Shown here in pieces: positions 1 through 6,634 of a stretch of 35,498 nucleotides of DNA. Where the stretch lies: positions 1 through 35,498 of the IMG/VR virus record IMGVR_UViG_3300032087_001262. One strand, written 5' to 3'. The translations under genes were made by a program, and so were the position numbers. The notes beneath the pieces are model-generated. The model saw only the letters and a program-made list of their open reading frames with translations. It was not told the DNA's origin and ran no database searches. Position 1 is the stretch's first letter. Each line of letters starts with the position of its first letter. Origin of the DNA: a virus.

Positions 1-603
1 TTTAAACCATCTTGGTTTATTAATATGCCTGTTGATGATACAAATACTAATGAATACATTAAAAAATTAATACCTAATAACTTAACTGCAAAAATATGTC
101 CTAGTTTTTCTGAAATATTTAATGAAGGTTTTGTATTACCTTCGCCTTGTGATTTATGGATTAGGTTTGAAAAAGATGGTTCGTGGGCTTGGGAAGCATC
201 ATTAGGTGTAATTAAATTAACTGAACATAACGACAGACAATTTGTTAATCACACTTCTATGAATGTTAAAAAAATATTTAAAATTGAATATCCTTTTTAT
301 TGCATAACACCTAAAGGTTATAGTGTAAGACAAATACCTATGTTATATCATGGTAATACAGAATGGCAGATTGCTTATGGAACTATACAAACAGACAAAC
401 ATCATGCAATAAATCCACAGATATTAATTACAAGTGATAGTAATGAAATATATATTAAAAAAGGAGAACCATTAAATTACCTTGTACCTTATAAAAGAGA
501 AAAGTTTAAATTAGTTTTTAATGATTACGATAAATATGAAAATCAAATTAATGCAGCAGAATATAAAGCTAGATTAAAATTTAAAAATGGTTATGTAAAA
601 TGA
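1..603 (+). CDS. 5'-truncated hypothetical phage protein, paralogue of the next gene
   Basis: The reading frame is open from base 1, so the gene begins outside the window; the ATG at 25 is probably internal. Its last 200 residues resemble the next gene along most of their length. Shared features are a KxCPxxxxIxxxGFVxP segment (CPSFSEIFNEGFVLP here, CPAIQDILTTGFVIP there), a middle YPF/LPY...PxGY segment and a C-terminal YKREKF or YKREDKF. No membrane segment or catalytic motif is obvious. I do not recognise a function; a conserved marine phage family of unknown role fits. The stop overlaps the next ATG in an ATGA, so the two are translationally coupled. Confidence 0.75.
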   Translation, partial: FKPSWFINMPVDDTNTNEYIKKLIPNNLTAKICPSFSEIFNEGFVLPSPCDLWIRFEKDGSWAWEASLGVIKLTEHNDRQFVNHTSMNVKKIFKIEYPFYCITPKGYSVRQIPMLYHGNTEWQIAYGTIQTDKHHAINPQILITSDSNEIYIKKGEPLNYLVPYKREKFKLVFNDYDKYENQINAAEYKARLKFKNGYVK

Positions 604-1325
604 ATATAGAAATAATACCAACAGAAAAAAAATACGAACCTTTACTTGAATTATATCCACCAGTATTAGCAAATAAAATATTACCTGAATGGTATAAAGA
701 ACAACCTTTAGGTACAAAAATAAATACTAGAGTTAATACTAATAGACCTACTAAAGAACCTTTTGCAGCTAAAAAATGTCCTGCAATACAAGATATATTG
801 ACTACAGGTTTTGTAATACCTTTATGGGGGGAGTTAACTTTTAAAACTTTTTTTAATGATGAAGGTAAAGCGTATGATGAGTTTTTAGATTTTTCTGTAG
901 CTTCTGCTTATGGCGATAATATAGGTAGTCATATAAGTTATCACAATATTGAACAAACAAAAGGTATGGATATTAATAGAACATTAATTGGTAACACATT
1001 AAAGATATCTTTACCTTATAAAATTATTGTTCCTGAAGGTTATAATATAATGTATACAGACCCTTTTTATCATTTTAGAAAAGATATAAGATGTTTGTCA
1101 GGTATTGTTGAAGCAGACAAATGGGGATTTATTACATTTCCATTTGAAAATTTAAAATCAGAATATCTAATAGAAGCAGGTACACCTTTAGTACATTGTT
1201 TTATATATAAAAGAGAAGATAAGTTTAACTTAATAACTAGAAAAGGTACTGATGATGAGTACTATATAGCTAATAAAGAATTATTAGAAGTAAGTATTAG
1301 TAGAAAAAATTATAGAACTAAATAG
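600..1325 (+). CDS. Hypothetical phage protein, tandem paralogue of the preceding gene
   Basis: This 241-aa protein starts at an ATG that overlaps the previous stop (ATGA). The N-terminus has LYPPVLANKILPEWYKEQ, then the CPAIQDILTTGFVIPLWGEL segment shared with the upstream gene, and it ends with an IYKREDKFN motif plus a basic tail. The pair looks like an old gene duplication, with divergence in the central part. I cannot assign a function; membership of a DUF6065-like family is a guess from memory only. It is the last gene of its transcription unit: two hairpins and a T-run follow immediately. Confidence 0.8.
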   Translation: MNIEIIPTEKKYEPLLELYPPVLANKILPEWYKEQPLGTKINTRVNTNRPTKEPFAAKKCPAIQDILTTGFVIPLWGELTFKTFFNDEGKAYDEFLDFSVASAYGDNIGSHISYHNIEQTKGMDINRTLIGNTLKISLPYKIIVPEGYNIMYTDPFYHFRKDIRCLSGIVEADKWGFITFPFENLKSEYLIEAGTPLVHCFIYKREDKFNLITRKGTDDEYYIANKELLEVSISRKNYRTK

Positions 1326-1326
1326 T

Positions 1327-1346
1327 TTTCCTGCCACCACAGGAAA
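1327..1346 (+). other. Hairpin with CCACCA loop just after the stop codon
   Basis: TTTCCTG (1327-1333) pairs perfectly with CAGGAAA (1340-1346) around the loop CCACCA (1334-1339). It starts two bases after the stop codon of the preceding gene. The very next hairpin, the terminator at 1351-1378, has a different stem but exactly the same six-base loop. Confidence 0.75.
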
Positions 1347-1350
1347 TAAA

Positions 1351-1378
1351 AGAGGAGTGCCACCACACTCCTCTTTTT
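1351..1378 (+). terminator. Rho-independent terminator
   Basis: AGAGGAGTG (1351-1359) pairs with CACTCCTCT (1366-1374) around a CCACCA loop, and a T-run follows (1374-1378). This is a textbook intrinsic terminator. It separates the paralogue pair from the next unit, whose promoter begins 7 nt later. Confidence 0.9.
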
Positions 1379-1384
1379 GTATGT

Positions 1385-1390
1385 TATAAT
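1385..1390 (+). promoter_or_regulatory. -10 box (TATAAT) of a probable leaderless promoter
   Basis: A perfect TATAAT lies directly after the terminator and exactly 7 nt (CCTGTTT) before the ATG at 1398. Transcription would then start at or next to the A of the ATG, giving a leaderless mRNA. No convincing -35 box is seen. No Shine-Dalgarno sequence precedes this ATG, which agrees with leaderless initiation. Confidence 0.65.
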
Positions 1391-1397
1391 CCTGTTT

Positions 1398-1556
1398 ATG
1401 GATTTTATAATTGGGTTTTTACTAGGTATTTTTTTAAAAGATATTGGTAAACATCTTAAAAGATTAAGCACTTGGGATTGGGAAAATCGTAACTATTACG
1501 ATAAAGCCTACACTTGGAGTGATGATATCTATATGTCAGAGGACGACCTACCATAA
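1398..1556 (+). CDS. Small membrane protein with N-terminal transmembrane segment
   Basis: This is a 52-aa protein. Residues 2-13 (DFIIGFLLGIFL) are hydrophobic and followed by KDIGKHLKR, so it is probably a single N-terminal membrane anchor with the basic side in the cytoplasm. The C-terminal half is acidic and aromatic (DWENRNYYDKAYTW). It is the first gene of a cluster of four tiny membrane proteins ahead of a cell-wall-active gene, which suggests a role in lysis or at the envelope. No family was recognised. Its stop overlaps the next ATG by one base (TAATG). Confidence 0.6.
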   Translation: MDFIIGFLLGIFLKDIGKHLKRLSTWDWENRNYYDKAYTWSDDIYMSEDDLP

Positions 1557-1729
1557 TGCCTGACTATCTTGGTAATGGTTATACACAGAAGGAGATGTTA
1601 GATATGGTATTAAAACGCCTTGATGAAATTGATAGTAAACTAGATGCAAAACTAGACAAAGCAGAGTTTTATAAAGTATTAGGATTATTAGTAGCGGTAG
1701 GTGGTGTTATTGTCGCTGCATTAATGTAG
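1556..1729 (+). CDS. Small XhlA/holin-like protein (coiled coil plus C-terminal membrane segment)
   Basis: A 57-aa protein with an amphipathic, heptad-like helix at about residues 12-37 (KEMLDMVLKRLDEIDSKLDA), followed by a C-terminal hydrophobic stretch (residues 41-57, VLGLLVAVGGVIVAALM). This layout matches haemolysin XhlA-like and small accessory holin-like phage proteins. That is a resemblance of architecture, not of recognised sequence. One-base overlap with the gene before it. Confidence 0.6.
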   Translation: MPDYLGNGYTQKEMLDMVLKRLDEIDSKLDAKLDKAEFYKVLGLLVAVGGVIVAALM

Positions 1730-1736
1730 GGAAATA

Positions 1737-1940
1737 ATGACACAAATAAAAATAGACACAAAAACTTTAATACCAATCGTATTATCAGCATTAGTAGCAG
1801 TAATAGGTTGGTTATTTAATACAATAGAAGAACTACAAACAGCTCATTCAGCTATGATGGAACAACTACGCATACTAGAAAAAGATTTAGATATGCAAGA
1901 AAGTTTATTTAGTGAGCTATTATTTAAATTAAATGGATGA
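1737..1940 (+). CDS. Small membrane protein with coiled coil, possible lysis accessory
   Basis: A 67-aa protein. Residues 11-28 (LIPIVLSALVAVIGWLFN) form one transmembrane helix, followed by a helical, coiled-coil-like tail (IEELQTAHSAMMEQLRILEK). An N-terminal anchor with a long periplasmic or cytoplasmic helix is typical of i-spanins or of regulatory partners of holins. The evidence is architectural only. The stop overlaps the next start as ATGA. Confidence 0.6.
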   Translation: MTQIKIDTKTLIPIVLSALVAVIGWLFNTIEELQTAHSAMMEQLRILEKDLDMQESLFSELLFKLNG

Positions 1941-2068
1941 AACAATTATTCAAATATGTAACTGCCCTGATGGTAGTATTAATTGTTATTGCGAATAGCT
2001 TTACTGACGTAATATCGGTATACTTAGTACGTAAAGAAAACAGGAGATATAATGGCACACGAAACTAG
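1937..2068 (+). CDS. Small single-pass membrane protein
   Basis: A 43-aa protein starting at the ATG of an ATGA overlap with the previous stop. Residues about 5-20 (FKYVTALMVVLIVIAN) form a membrane segment preceded by a lysine, and the tail is basic (VRKENRRYNGTRN). The 3' end overlaps the next gene by 17 nt, and the AGGAG Shine-Dalgarno site of that gene lies within its codons. The position between a coiled-coil membrane protein and a cell-wall-active gene suggests a lysis accessory role, but this is inference. A 21-aa Cys-rich frame starting at 1933 is less likely. Confidence 0.5.
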   Translation: MKQLFKYVTALMVVLIVIANSFTDVISVYLVRKENRRYNGTRN

Positions 2069-2342
2069 GAAAAAAAACCTACTTAAAAAACACGGATTAA
2101 GTGGCGTTAATAAACCTAAACGTACACCTAAACATCCTACTAAGTCACACGTTGTATTAGCACAAGAAGGCCATCAACTTAAGTTAATTAGGTTTGGTCA
2201 ACAGGGTGTTAAAGGTGCAGGTAAGAATCCTAAATCAGCTAAAGAAAAAGCTAGACGTAAATCTTTTAAAGCAAGACACGCTAAAAATATTAAAAAAGGA
2301 AAAATGTCAGCAGCTTATTGGGCTGATAAAGCTAAGTGGTAA
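2052..2342 (+). CDS. DUF6321-like small basic phage protein
   Basis: A 96-aa, very lysine- and arginine-rich protein. Segments such as GVNKPKRTPKHPTKSHVV, IRFGQQGVKGAG and KARRKSFKARHAKNIKKG match, as I recall them, the conserved DUF6321 family of cyanophages and other marine phages. The charge suggests nucleic-acid binding, but the function is unknown. A good AGGAG Shine-Dalgarno site precedes the ATG. This gene is one reason to place the phage in an aquatic setting. Confidence 0.85.
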   Translation: MAHETRKKNLLKKHGLSGVNKPKRTPKHPTKSHVVLAQEGHQLKLIRFGQQGVKGAGKNPKSAKEKARRKSFKARHAKNIKKGKMSAAYWADKAKW

Positions 2343-2343
2343 T

Positions 2344-2472
2344 ATGGCTAGAACAGTAAGTTGGAAGTGGGGTGGCAAAACCTATAGAGGTACAGTTACT
2401 CGTGAAACTAAAAACTTTATATATGCTAAAACACATAACAATAAAATTAAAAAGATTCGCAAGAAAAAGTAA
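2344..2472 (+). CDS. Small basic SH3/KOW-like protein
   Basis: A 42-aa protein starting one base after the previous stop. The sequence RTVSWKWGGKTYRGTV...KNFIYAKTHNNKIKKI looks like a minimal beta barrel of the KOW/SH3-like type, with a strongly basic C-terminus (KKIRKKK). It may bind nucleic acid. An upstream extension to an ATG at 2194 exists but lies inside the preceding gene. Its stop overlaps the next ATG by one base. Confidence 0.6.
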   Translation: MARTVSWKWGGKTYRGTVTRETKNFIYAKTHNNKIKKIRKKK

Positions 2473-2645
2473 TGGCGTTACCTGGAGCATATGTTAACAG
2501 AAGTAATACAATTGGTCAGTATTGTAGTAATTGCGAATATTATTCTAATAACTATTGCGTTAAATTTCAGGAACAAGTAGCACCATATGGTTGGTGTGCA
2601 GTATGGGAACCAGTAGAAGATGAAATTAGAAGTACTGAGGTTTAG
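2472..2645 (+). CDS. 57-aa protein with a HiPIP-type iron-sulfur cysteine signature
   Basis: Cysteines at residues 18, 21, 29 and 42 form CxxC-x7-C-x12-C. The C-terminal part reads CVKFQEQVAPYGWCAVW, which fits the high-potential iron-sulfur protein signature C-x(6,9)-[LIVM]-x3-G-[YW]-C-x2-[FYW]. The protein is shorter than known HiPIPs, and the spacing before the third cysteine is shorter. It could bind an iron-sulfur cluster or instead zinc. No signal peptide is present. The start overlaps the previous stop by one base (TAATG); the end overlaps the next gene by 26 nt. Confidence 0.65.
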   Translation: MALPGAYVNRSNTIGQYCSNCEYYSNNYCVKFQEQVAPYGWCAVWEPVEDEIRSTEV

Positions 2646-3240
2646 TTCACAAGAAGATTCTACGTCTGGAATATTGTTTGATGTAGTTAATGGTAAAAGA
2701 AACTTTCTTTGTTATACATTAGAAGATGAACATCGTGACACTAAAGTGTGGGGTGAAACTAGAATACCTGCTGGTACTTACAAGTTAGAGTTTCGTACAG
2801 AAGGTGGCTTTCACAATCGTTATTTATCACGTTACGGTACACCATTTCATAAAGGTATGATATGGGTTAAAGACGTACCTGGCTTTGAATATATACTATG
2901 GCATAGCGGTAATACTGATGAAAACACTGCTGGTTGTTTATTATTAGGCAATACACAAACAAGTAACTTAATAGCTAAAGATGGTTTTGTAGGTAGTAGT
3001 CGTGATGCTTATGAACAAGTTTATCCTTACGTTGCAGCTGCTATAGAAAACGGAGATGTATACGTGACATATACTGATTATGATGGTGTTATTACTAATG
3101 ACATATCAGATGTAAATACTATTGACAATAAACAAAAAGAACATATGATATTAGCTGACTCAGTATATGAAAAACTACAAGAGATTAGTGGAGAAATCCA
3201 AATACTTTCTGCTAAGATGGATAAGAAAAAAATATTATGA
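2620..3240 (+). CDS. DUF5675 family protein (L,D-transpeptidase-like fold), probable cell-wall-active protein
   Basis: A 206-aa protein. Residues 1-130 carry the DUF5675 pattern: a YTLEDEHRDTKVWGETRIPAG segment split between two lines of the fold, then VPGFEYILWHSGNTDENTAGCLLLG with the conserved HxGN...TxGC. His and Cys are the catalytic residues of L,D-transpeptidase-like folds. The C-terminal 70 residues are an extra, partly helical tail. Such genes sit in phage lysis regions and may cut or modify peptidoglycan; the activity is inferred. It starts inside the 3' end of the previous gene, and its TGA overlaps the next ATG. Confidence 0.75.
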   Translation: MKLEVLRFSSQEDSTSGILFDVVNGKRNFLCYTLEDEHRDTKVWGETRIPAGTYKLEFRTEGGFHNRYLSRYGTPFHKGMIWVKDVPGFEYILWHSGNTDENTAGCLLLGNTQTSNLIAKDGFVGSSRDAYEQVYPYVAAAIENGDVYVTYTDYDGVITNDISDVNTIDNKQKEHMILADSVYEKLQEISGEIQILSAKMDKKKIL

Positions 3241-5249
3241 AAAACGTACCATTTCAAAGAAGTAAAAAATTTGGAGACACTGACATTCAACCTTGGAAAG
3301 ATGACCAAGGTGGTGCTAAATATTCTACAGGAGAAAAAAAAGCATTCTTAGAAACAGATATTAAAGCTGGTATGGATGTTGTTGGTGAAGATATTTTTAG
3401 TGGCCAAACACCTGTTGGTGGTTCTAGTAGCAAAGGATACAAACCACAAACTCCTGAAGCAGCTAAACAATTAATTAGAGAACGCGCTACATTTGACATT
3501 GATACTGACATTGAATTATATGAATCTATACATAAAGAATATCAAGGTCAAAAGATGTCTATTGATATACAAAACAAACCTGGTGTACAAGCTAAAGAAC
3601 TTAAAACAAACGTAGCTGAAACTGCTGCACCTGATTATACAACTACAAAAAGAATGGCTGGAGAACCTTCACAATTTAAAGTAACTTCTGAAGGTGTAAT
3701 TGAAGAATGGAGTACTAGACCTGTTGGTATTAAATCAAAAAAACCTATTGGTATTAAAGGTGTAGATTTAGCTACATCGCGTAAAGCATTTCAAACAGCA
3801 GAAAAATTAGCTTCTTTAAAATTAGAACGTGCAAATATTGTAAGAAATATTAATAAAGAATTATATGGTGTTGCTTATGATACAGATGTATTAACTGAAT
3901 CAGATTATAAAAAAGCAGAAGTGTTAGGTAAAGCACAAGGTATAACTACATCAGAAGCAATACCACAAGTTAAAGCTGCTAAGCCAGACTTAACTGCAAT
4001 TAAAGGCGACCCTTTTGAAGCTAAAGCAGAATATAAACAAACATCTGCTTATGATTATTCATCTATTGAAGAAGGTAATAAATACAGAGATTTACAAACA
4101 GAGATAGTAGAAAAACGTTTTGGTATGACAACTATGGATGAAAGAATAGCTGCTACAGGTACTGGTAAATTTAAAGAATATCCTAAAGGTGGTGGCAAAG
4201 GTGGAGTTACATATCCTGCATTACAAGAATCTGTAGGATTATCTGGTTCAGGTATGACAGGTGGAGGAGTTCAAGGTTTAGGATACAAACAAGCTGACTT
4301 ACTTAGCAAATCTATAGTTCCATTTAAAACTAGAACTGTAGATAATGTAGCTCAATTACCATTTGCTGTATCAGATTATGAACGTCAAGCAACAAGAATA
4401 TTAGGTAAAGCTAAAGCTAAACAACATATGAAAAATATTATAGACCCTGGTTTTCAAACACCTGCTGACCCTAAAGCACCTAGCGCTATTGTTAAAAGTC
4501 CTACTGTTCCTGACGTAAGAACTACACCTATAAGTAAAATACAAAGTGGACCTGCATACAATGAGTTAATGAGAGTTCACCAAAAAATAGAAGCAGCTGC
4601 TACAGAATACGCTGACATTAGAAAAGACATACAAGATACTATGGGTGGTACAAGTAAAGCTGACATTCAAGCATATTTTAAAGGTGAAAAAGTTACTAAG
4701 AAATTTAAATTAGAAGGTAGAGAAACTAAAGTTACTTATAATCCTGCGTCTGGAGTATTCCGTGATGTTCGTAGTGCAACAATTGCTGGTATAAATACTG
4801 AAGGATTAAACCTACCTGCTATTAGTGCTAAAAGAAGTGCTGAAATAGCTGGTAAATATGGCGATATAGACAATACAAGTTTTAAAACATTTCTTGGTCC
4901 TTACAAACAAGAAGGGCCTAAACCTACTATGAAAGAACAAGTAGTTGTACCTAATCCACAACCTGAATACACTAGACGTGCAACTGAATACAAAAAACGT
5001 GAGTTATCTTTAGAACAACGCGCACAAAAAATACTATCTACTCCTGGAGTAGGATTGTCAGATGTTGAAAGTGCTGTACAAAAAGAACTTAAGAAAGCAG
5101 CTAAGGCAGTTGGTAGTGTTGGTGCAATCAAAGGATTAAAAAATATAATGGGTCCTATTACAAAAACTAATCCAGCATTAGCTGGCTTGTCATTGTTGCC
5201 CAAGAATATTATTGATGATATAATTAAACCAAAGAAACCAGAGGCTTAA
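3237..5249 (+). CDS. Large hypothetical, probably structural protein (670 aa)
   Basis: No recognised domain. The protein is hydrophilic, rich in Lys, Ala, Thr and Gly, has no membrane segment, and I saw no cysteine in it. A glycine-rich stretch lies near the middle (YPKGGGKGG, GSGMTGGGVQG), and predicted helical, alanine-rich segments sit near the C-terminus (VESAVQKELKKAAKAVG). Size, composition and position next to lysis genes suggest a virion or tail-associated protein. The ATGA overlap with the preceding gene indicates coupled translation. A short DIQPWKD motif near the start resembles ADVKPWED in the gene at 5459, possibly a shared docking motif. Confidence 0.7.
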   Translation: MKNVPFQRSKKFGDTDIQPWKDDQGGAKYSTGEKKAFLETDIKAGMDVVGEDIFSGQTPVGGSSSKGYKPQTPEAAKQLIRERATFDIDTDIELYESIHKEYQGQKMSIDIQNKPGVQAKELKTNVAETAAPDYTTTKRMAGEPSQFKVTSEGVIEEWSTRPVGIKSKKPIGIKGVDLATSRKAFQTAEKLASLKLERANIVRNINKELYGVAYDTDVLTESDYKKAEVLGKAQGITTSEAIPQVKAAKPDLTAIKGDPFEAKAEYKQTSAYDYSSIEEGNKYRDLQTEIVEKRFGMTTMDERIAATGTGKFKEYPKGGGKGGVTYPALQESVGLSGSGMTGGGVQGLGYKQADLLSKSIVPFKTRTVDNVAQLPFAVSDYERQATRILGKAKAKQHMKNIIDPGFQTPADPKAPSAIVKSPTVPDVRTTPISKIQSGPAYNELMRVHQKIEAAATEYADIRKDIQDTMGGTSKADIQAYFKGEKVTKKFKLEGRETKVTYNPASGVFRDVRSATIAGINTEGLNLPAISAKRSAEIAGKYGDIDNTSFKTFLGPYKQEGPKPTMKEQVVVPNPQPEYTRRATEYKKRELSLEQRAQKILSTPGVGLSDVESAVQKELKKAAKAVGSVGAIKGLKNIMGPITKTNPALAGLSLLPKNIIDDIIKPKKPEA

Positions 5250-5459
5250 ATGAAACAAGAATATAAAGATATTATTGAAAAAACAATATGGACATTTGTT
5301 GAAGCTTTTATATCTGCATTGACAATTGCTCCGTTAGTAGGTGTTGACGCAGAAGCTATACAATTAGCTGCGTTATCAGGTGGTGCTGCAGCTTTAGTAG
5401 TAATCAAAGAGTTTGCTAAAAAACAATTAGTCAAACCTGTTAAGAAAGTGAGTAAGTAA
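5250..5459 (+). CDS. r1t-type phage holin
   Basis: A 69-aa protein that begins immediately after the previous stop. It has an amphipathic N-terminus (YKDIIEKTIWTFVEAFISAL), a short loop with VGVDAEAIQ, a second hydrophobic helix (LAALSGGAAALVVIKEFA) and a lysine-rich tail (KKQLVKPVKKVSK). The layout matches the r1t holin family, which makes inner-membrane lesions that time lysis. Together with the DUF5675 protein it would form the core lysis pair. Confidence 0.75.
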   Translation: MKQEYKDIIEKTIWTFVEAFISALTIAPLVGVDAEAIQLAALSGGAAALVVIKEFAKKQLVKPVKKVSK

Positions 5460-5704
5460 TGCCTAAACAAGTAAAACGTATTGAAGGTGGTACTAGCAAA
5501 CCTTATAGCGATTTAGAACCTACACAAACTTTTGAAAAAAACTTAGGTTTTATATCAAATACAAAGGTAACACATCTTGGTGGACCTATGACTTATAAAA
5601 AAATGCAAAAAGATTTTGTATTTTTAGCACCTATAGTTGCAGCTGATGTAAAACCTTGGGAAGATAGAAACATTAAAAATCGTGGAACAAAATTAAATCG
5701 ATAA
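5459..5704 (+). CDS. Hypothetical 81-aa protein
   Basis: Basic, hydrophilic protein with no membrane helix and no cysteine. The C-terminal ADVKPWEDRN echoes DIQPWKDD near the start of the 670-aa protein. It overlaps the holin stop by one base (TAATG) and the next gene in the same way. Function unknown; it is part of the late plus-strand unit. Confidence 0.6.
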   Translation: MPKQVKRIEGGTSKPYSDLEPTQTFEKNLGFISNTKVTHLGGPMTYKKMQKDFVFLAPIVAADVKPWEDRNIKNRGTKLNR

Positions 5705-6060
5705 TGAAAAAAAATCAACCTTTTGATTATACAACTCACGGTATGGGTGAACGTGAAATGAAAAAACGTATTGAATCACACGATGCAATGCGTAAAAAAT
5801 CATATGAAAAACATTTAGAATACAAAGTACCTGACGCATTCTTAAGTGATAGCTTTAAAATGTGGATGACAAATAATCCTGAAAGCCCTTGGTTAAAGTC
5901 TGGTGGTATGGATAAACTACAAAAGCAAGCTACTATATCTTTATCTGCTAAAGCTAGAGCTACTAAAAGAGGCGATACTGGTTATAAATTAAAGAAAGCT
6001 TTAGAAGTTAAACAAGCAGTCAAACTTAAAAAAGATTTAAATAAACTACTAGGTTACTAA
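5704..6060 (+). CDS. Hypothetical basic protein, 118 aa
   Basis: Lysine-rich and mostly helical (MREMKKRIESHDAMRKKSYE-type heptads near the start, KKALEVKQAVKLKKDLNK at the end). Function unknown. It is the last gene of the left plus-strand unit. Its stop (6058-6060) overlaps the stop of the convergent HNH gene (6057-6059), and there is no hairpin terminator between the two units. Confidence 0.6.
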   Translation: MKKNQPFDYTTHGMGEREMKKRIESHDAMRKKSYEKHLEYKVPDAFLSDSFKMWMTNNPESPWLKSGGMDKLQKQATISLSAKARATKRGDTGYKLKKALEVKQAVKLKKDLNKLLGY

Positions 6061-6335
6061 GTAGTTCTATATCTATTTAAATAAGCCTGTAATAAATCCC
6101 TATAATCTCTTTTAGCACCTGATACAGTCTTGCCGTCATATATGTCGTGATGTCTTTTACATAACATAGCTACATTATTTATGTCGTACTTACTTGCTTT
6201 ATCTCTGCCACCCATACCAATACCTAATATGTGTGCTAGTTCTAGCCAGCTAGTGTTGCCACAATTTGGCCACTCACACGCGTTTCTAGCTCTTTTAAGG
6301 GCCTGTTCTCTTAGTTCTGATAGATTGTCCATCAT
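6057..6335 (-). CDS. HNH nuclease domain protein
   Basis: A 92-aa protein with a complete HNH/treble-clef signature: zinc ligands CEWPNC (C20, C25), the catalytic LELAHI (H35), a central NN (53-54) and CKRHHDIYDG (C59, H62-H63). Such compact HNH proteins in phages can be packaging-associated nickases, homing endonucleases or recombination nucleases. This one sits far from the terminase and outside any intron, at the end of the early cluster. A GAGGAGG site in the last codons of the SET gene precedes the tandem ATG-ATG start, with an ATGA overlap. Confidence 0.85.
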   Translation of the reverse strand: MMDNLSELREQALKRARNACEWPNCGNTSWLELAHILGIGMGGRDKASKYDINNVAMLCKRHHDIYDGKTVSGAKRDYRDLLQAYLNRYRTT

Positions 6336-6634
6336 TCCTCCTCTGGATTATAAAGTTCGTATTTAAGTGTAATTTCCTCGCCTGTAATTATTTCTACTAA
6401 TGTTCTTAATAAAAAAACTTTATTACCTTTTATTAATTCACAATTAGGATATTGACTATGGTTTATAAATCCACCTAGTGGTGTACGAATTACACCGTGT
6501 TGAAACAAATCATCAACTACGTGAGTAATACCTAACACTTTACCCTTAGCGATAGGACGTGTACTAAAGAGGCCCAAGCCTTCCACTTTGGACCTCTTTA
6601 TAGTTAATGATTTAGGTAATGGTTTATATTTCAT
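6332..6634 (-). CDS. SET-domain protein (putative protein lysine methyltransferase)
   Basis: A 100-aa compact SET domain. An N-terminal VEGLGLFSTRPIAKG is followed by GFINHSQYPNC (residues 55-65, the SAM-binding NHSxxPNC motif) and GEEITLKY (85-92, with the C-terminal Tyr). SET proteins transfer methyl groups from SAM to lysines; the phage target is unknown. There is no post-SET cysteine cluster. The start at 6634 (ATG, within GATGAAATATAA) overlaps the previous gene by 11 nt; a longer start at 6742 would add a sequence with no SET similarity. It ends in EEE. Confidence 0.8.
   Translation of the reverse strand: MKYKPLPKSLTIKRSKVEGLGLFSTRPIAKGKVLGITHVVDDLFQHGVIRTPLGGFINHSQYPNCELIKGNKVFLLRTLVEIITGEEITLKYELYNPEEE

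Noticed and set aside
1933-1998. 21-aa Cys-rich frame overlapping the small membrane protein at 1937
   Set aside because: Possible, but it has no better start signal than the longer 43-aa membrane frame, which has a clear transmembrane segment and ATGA coupling.
2194-2343. Longer version of the 42-aa SH3-like gene starting at 2194
   Set aside because: The extension lies within the well-supported DUF6321-like gene; the ATG at 2344 directly follows that gene's stop.
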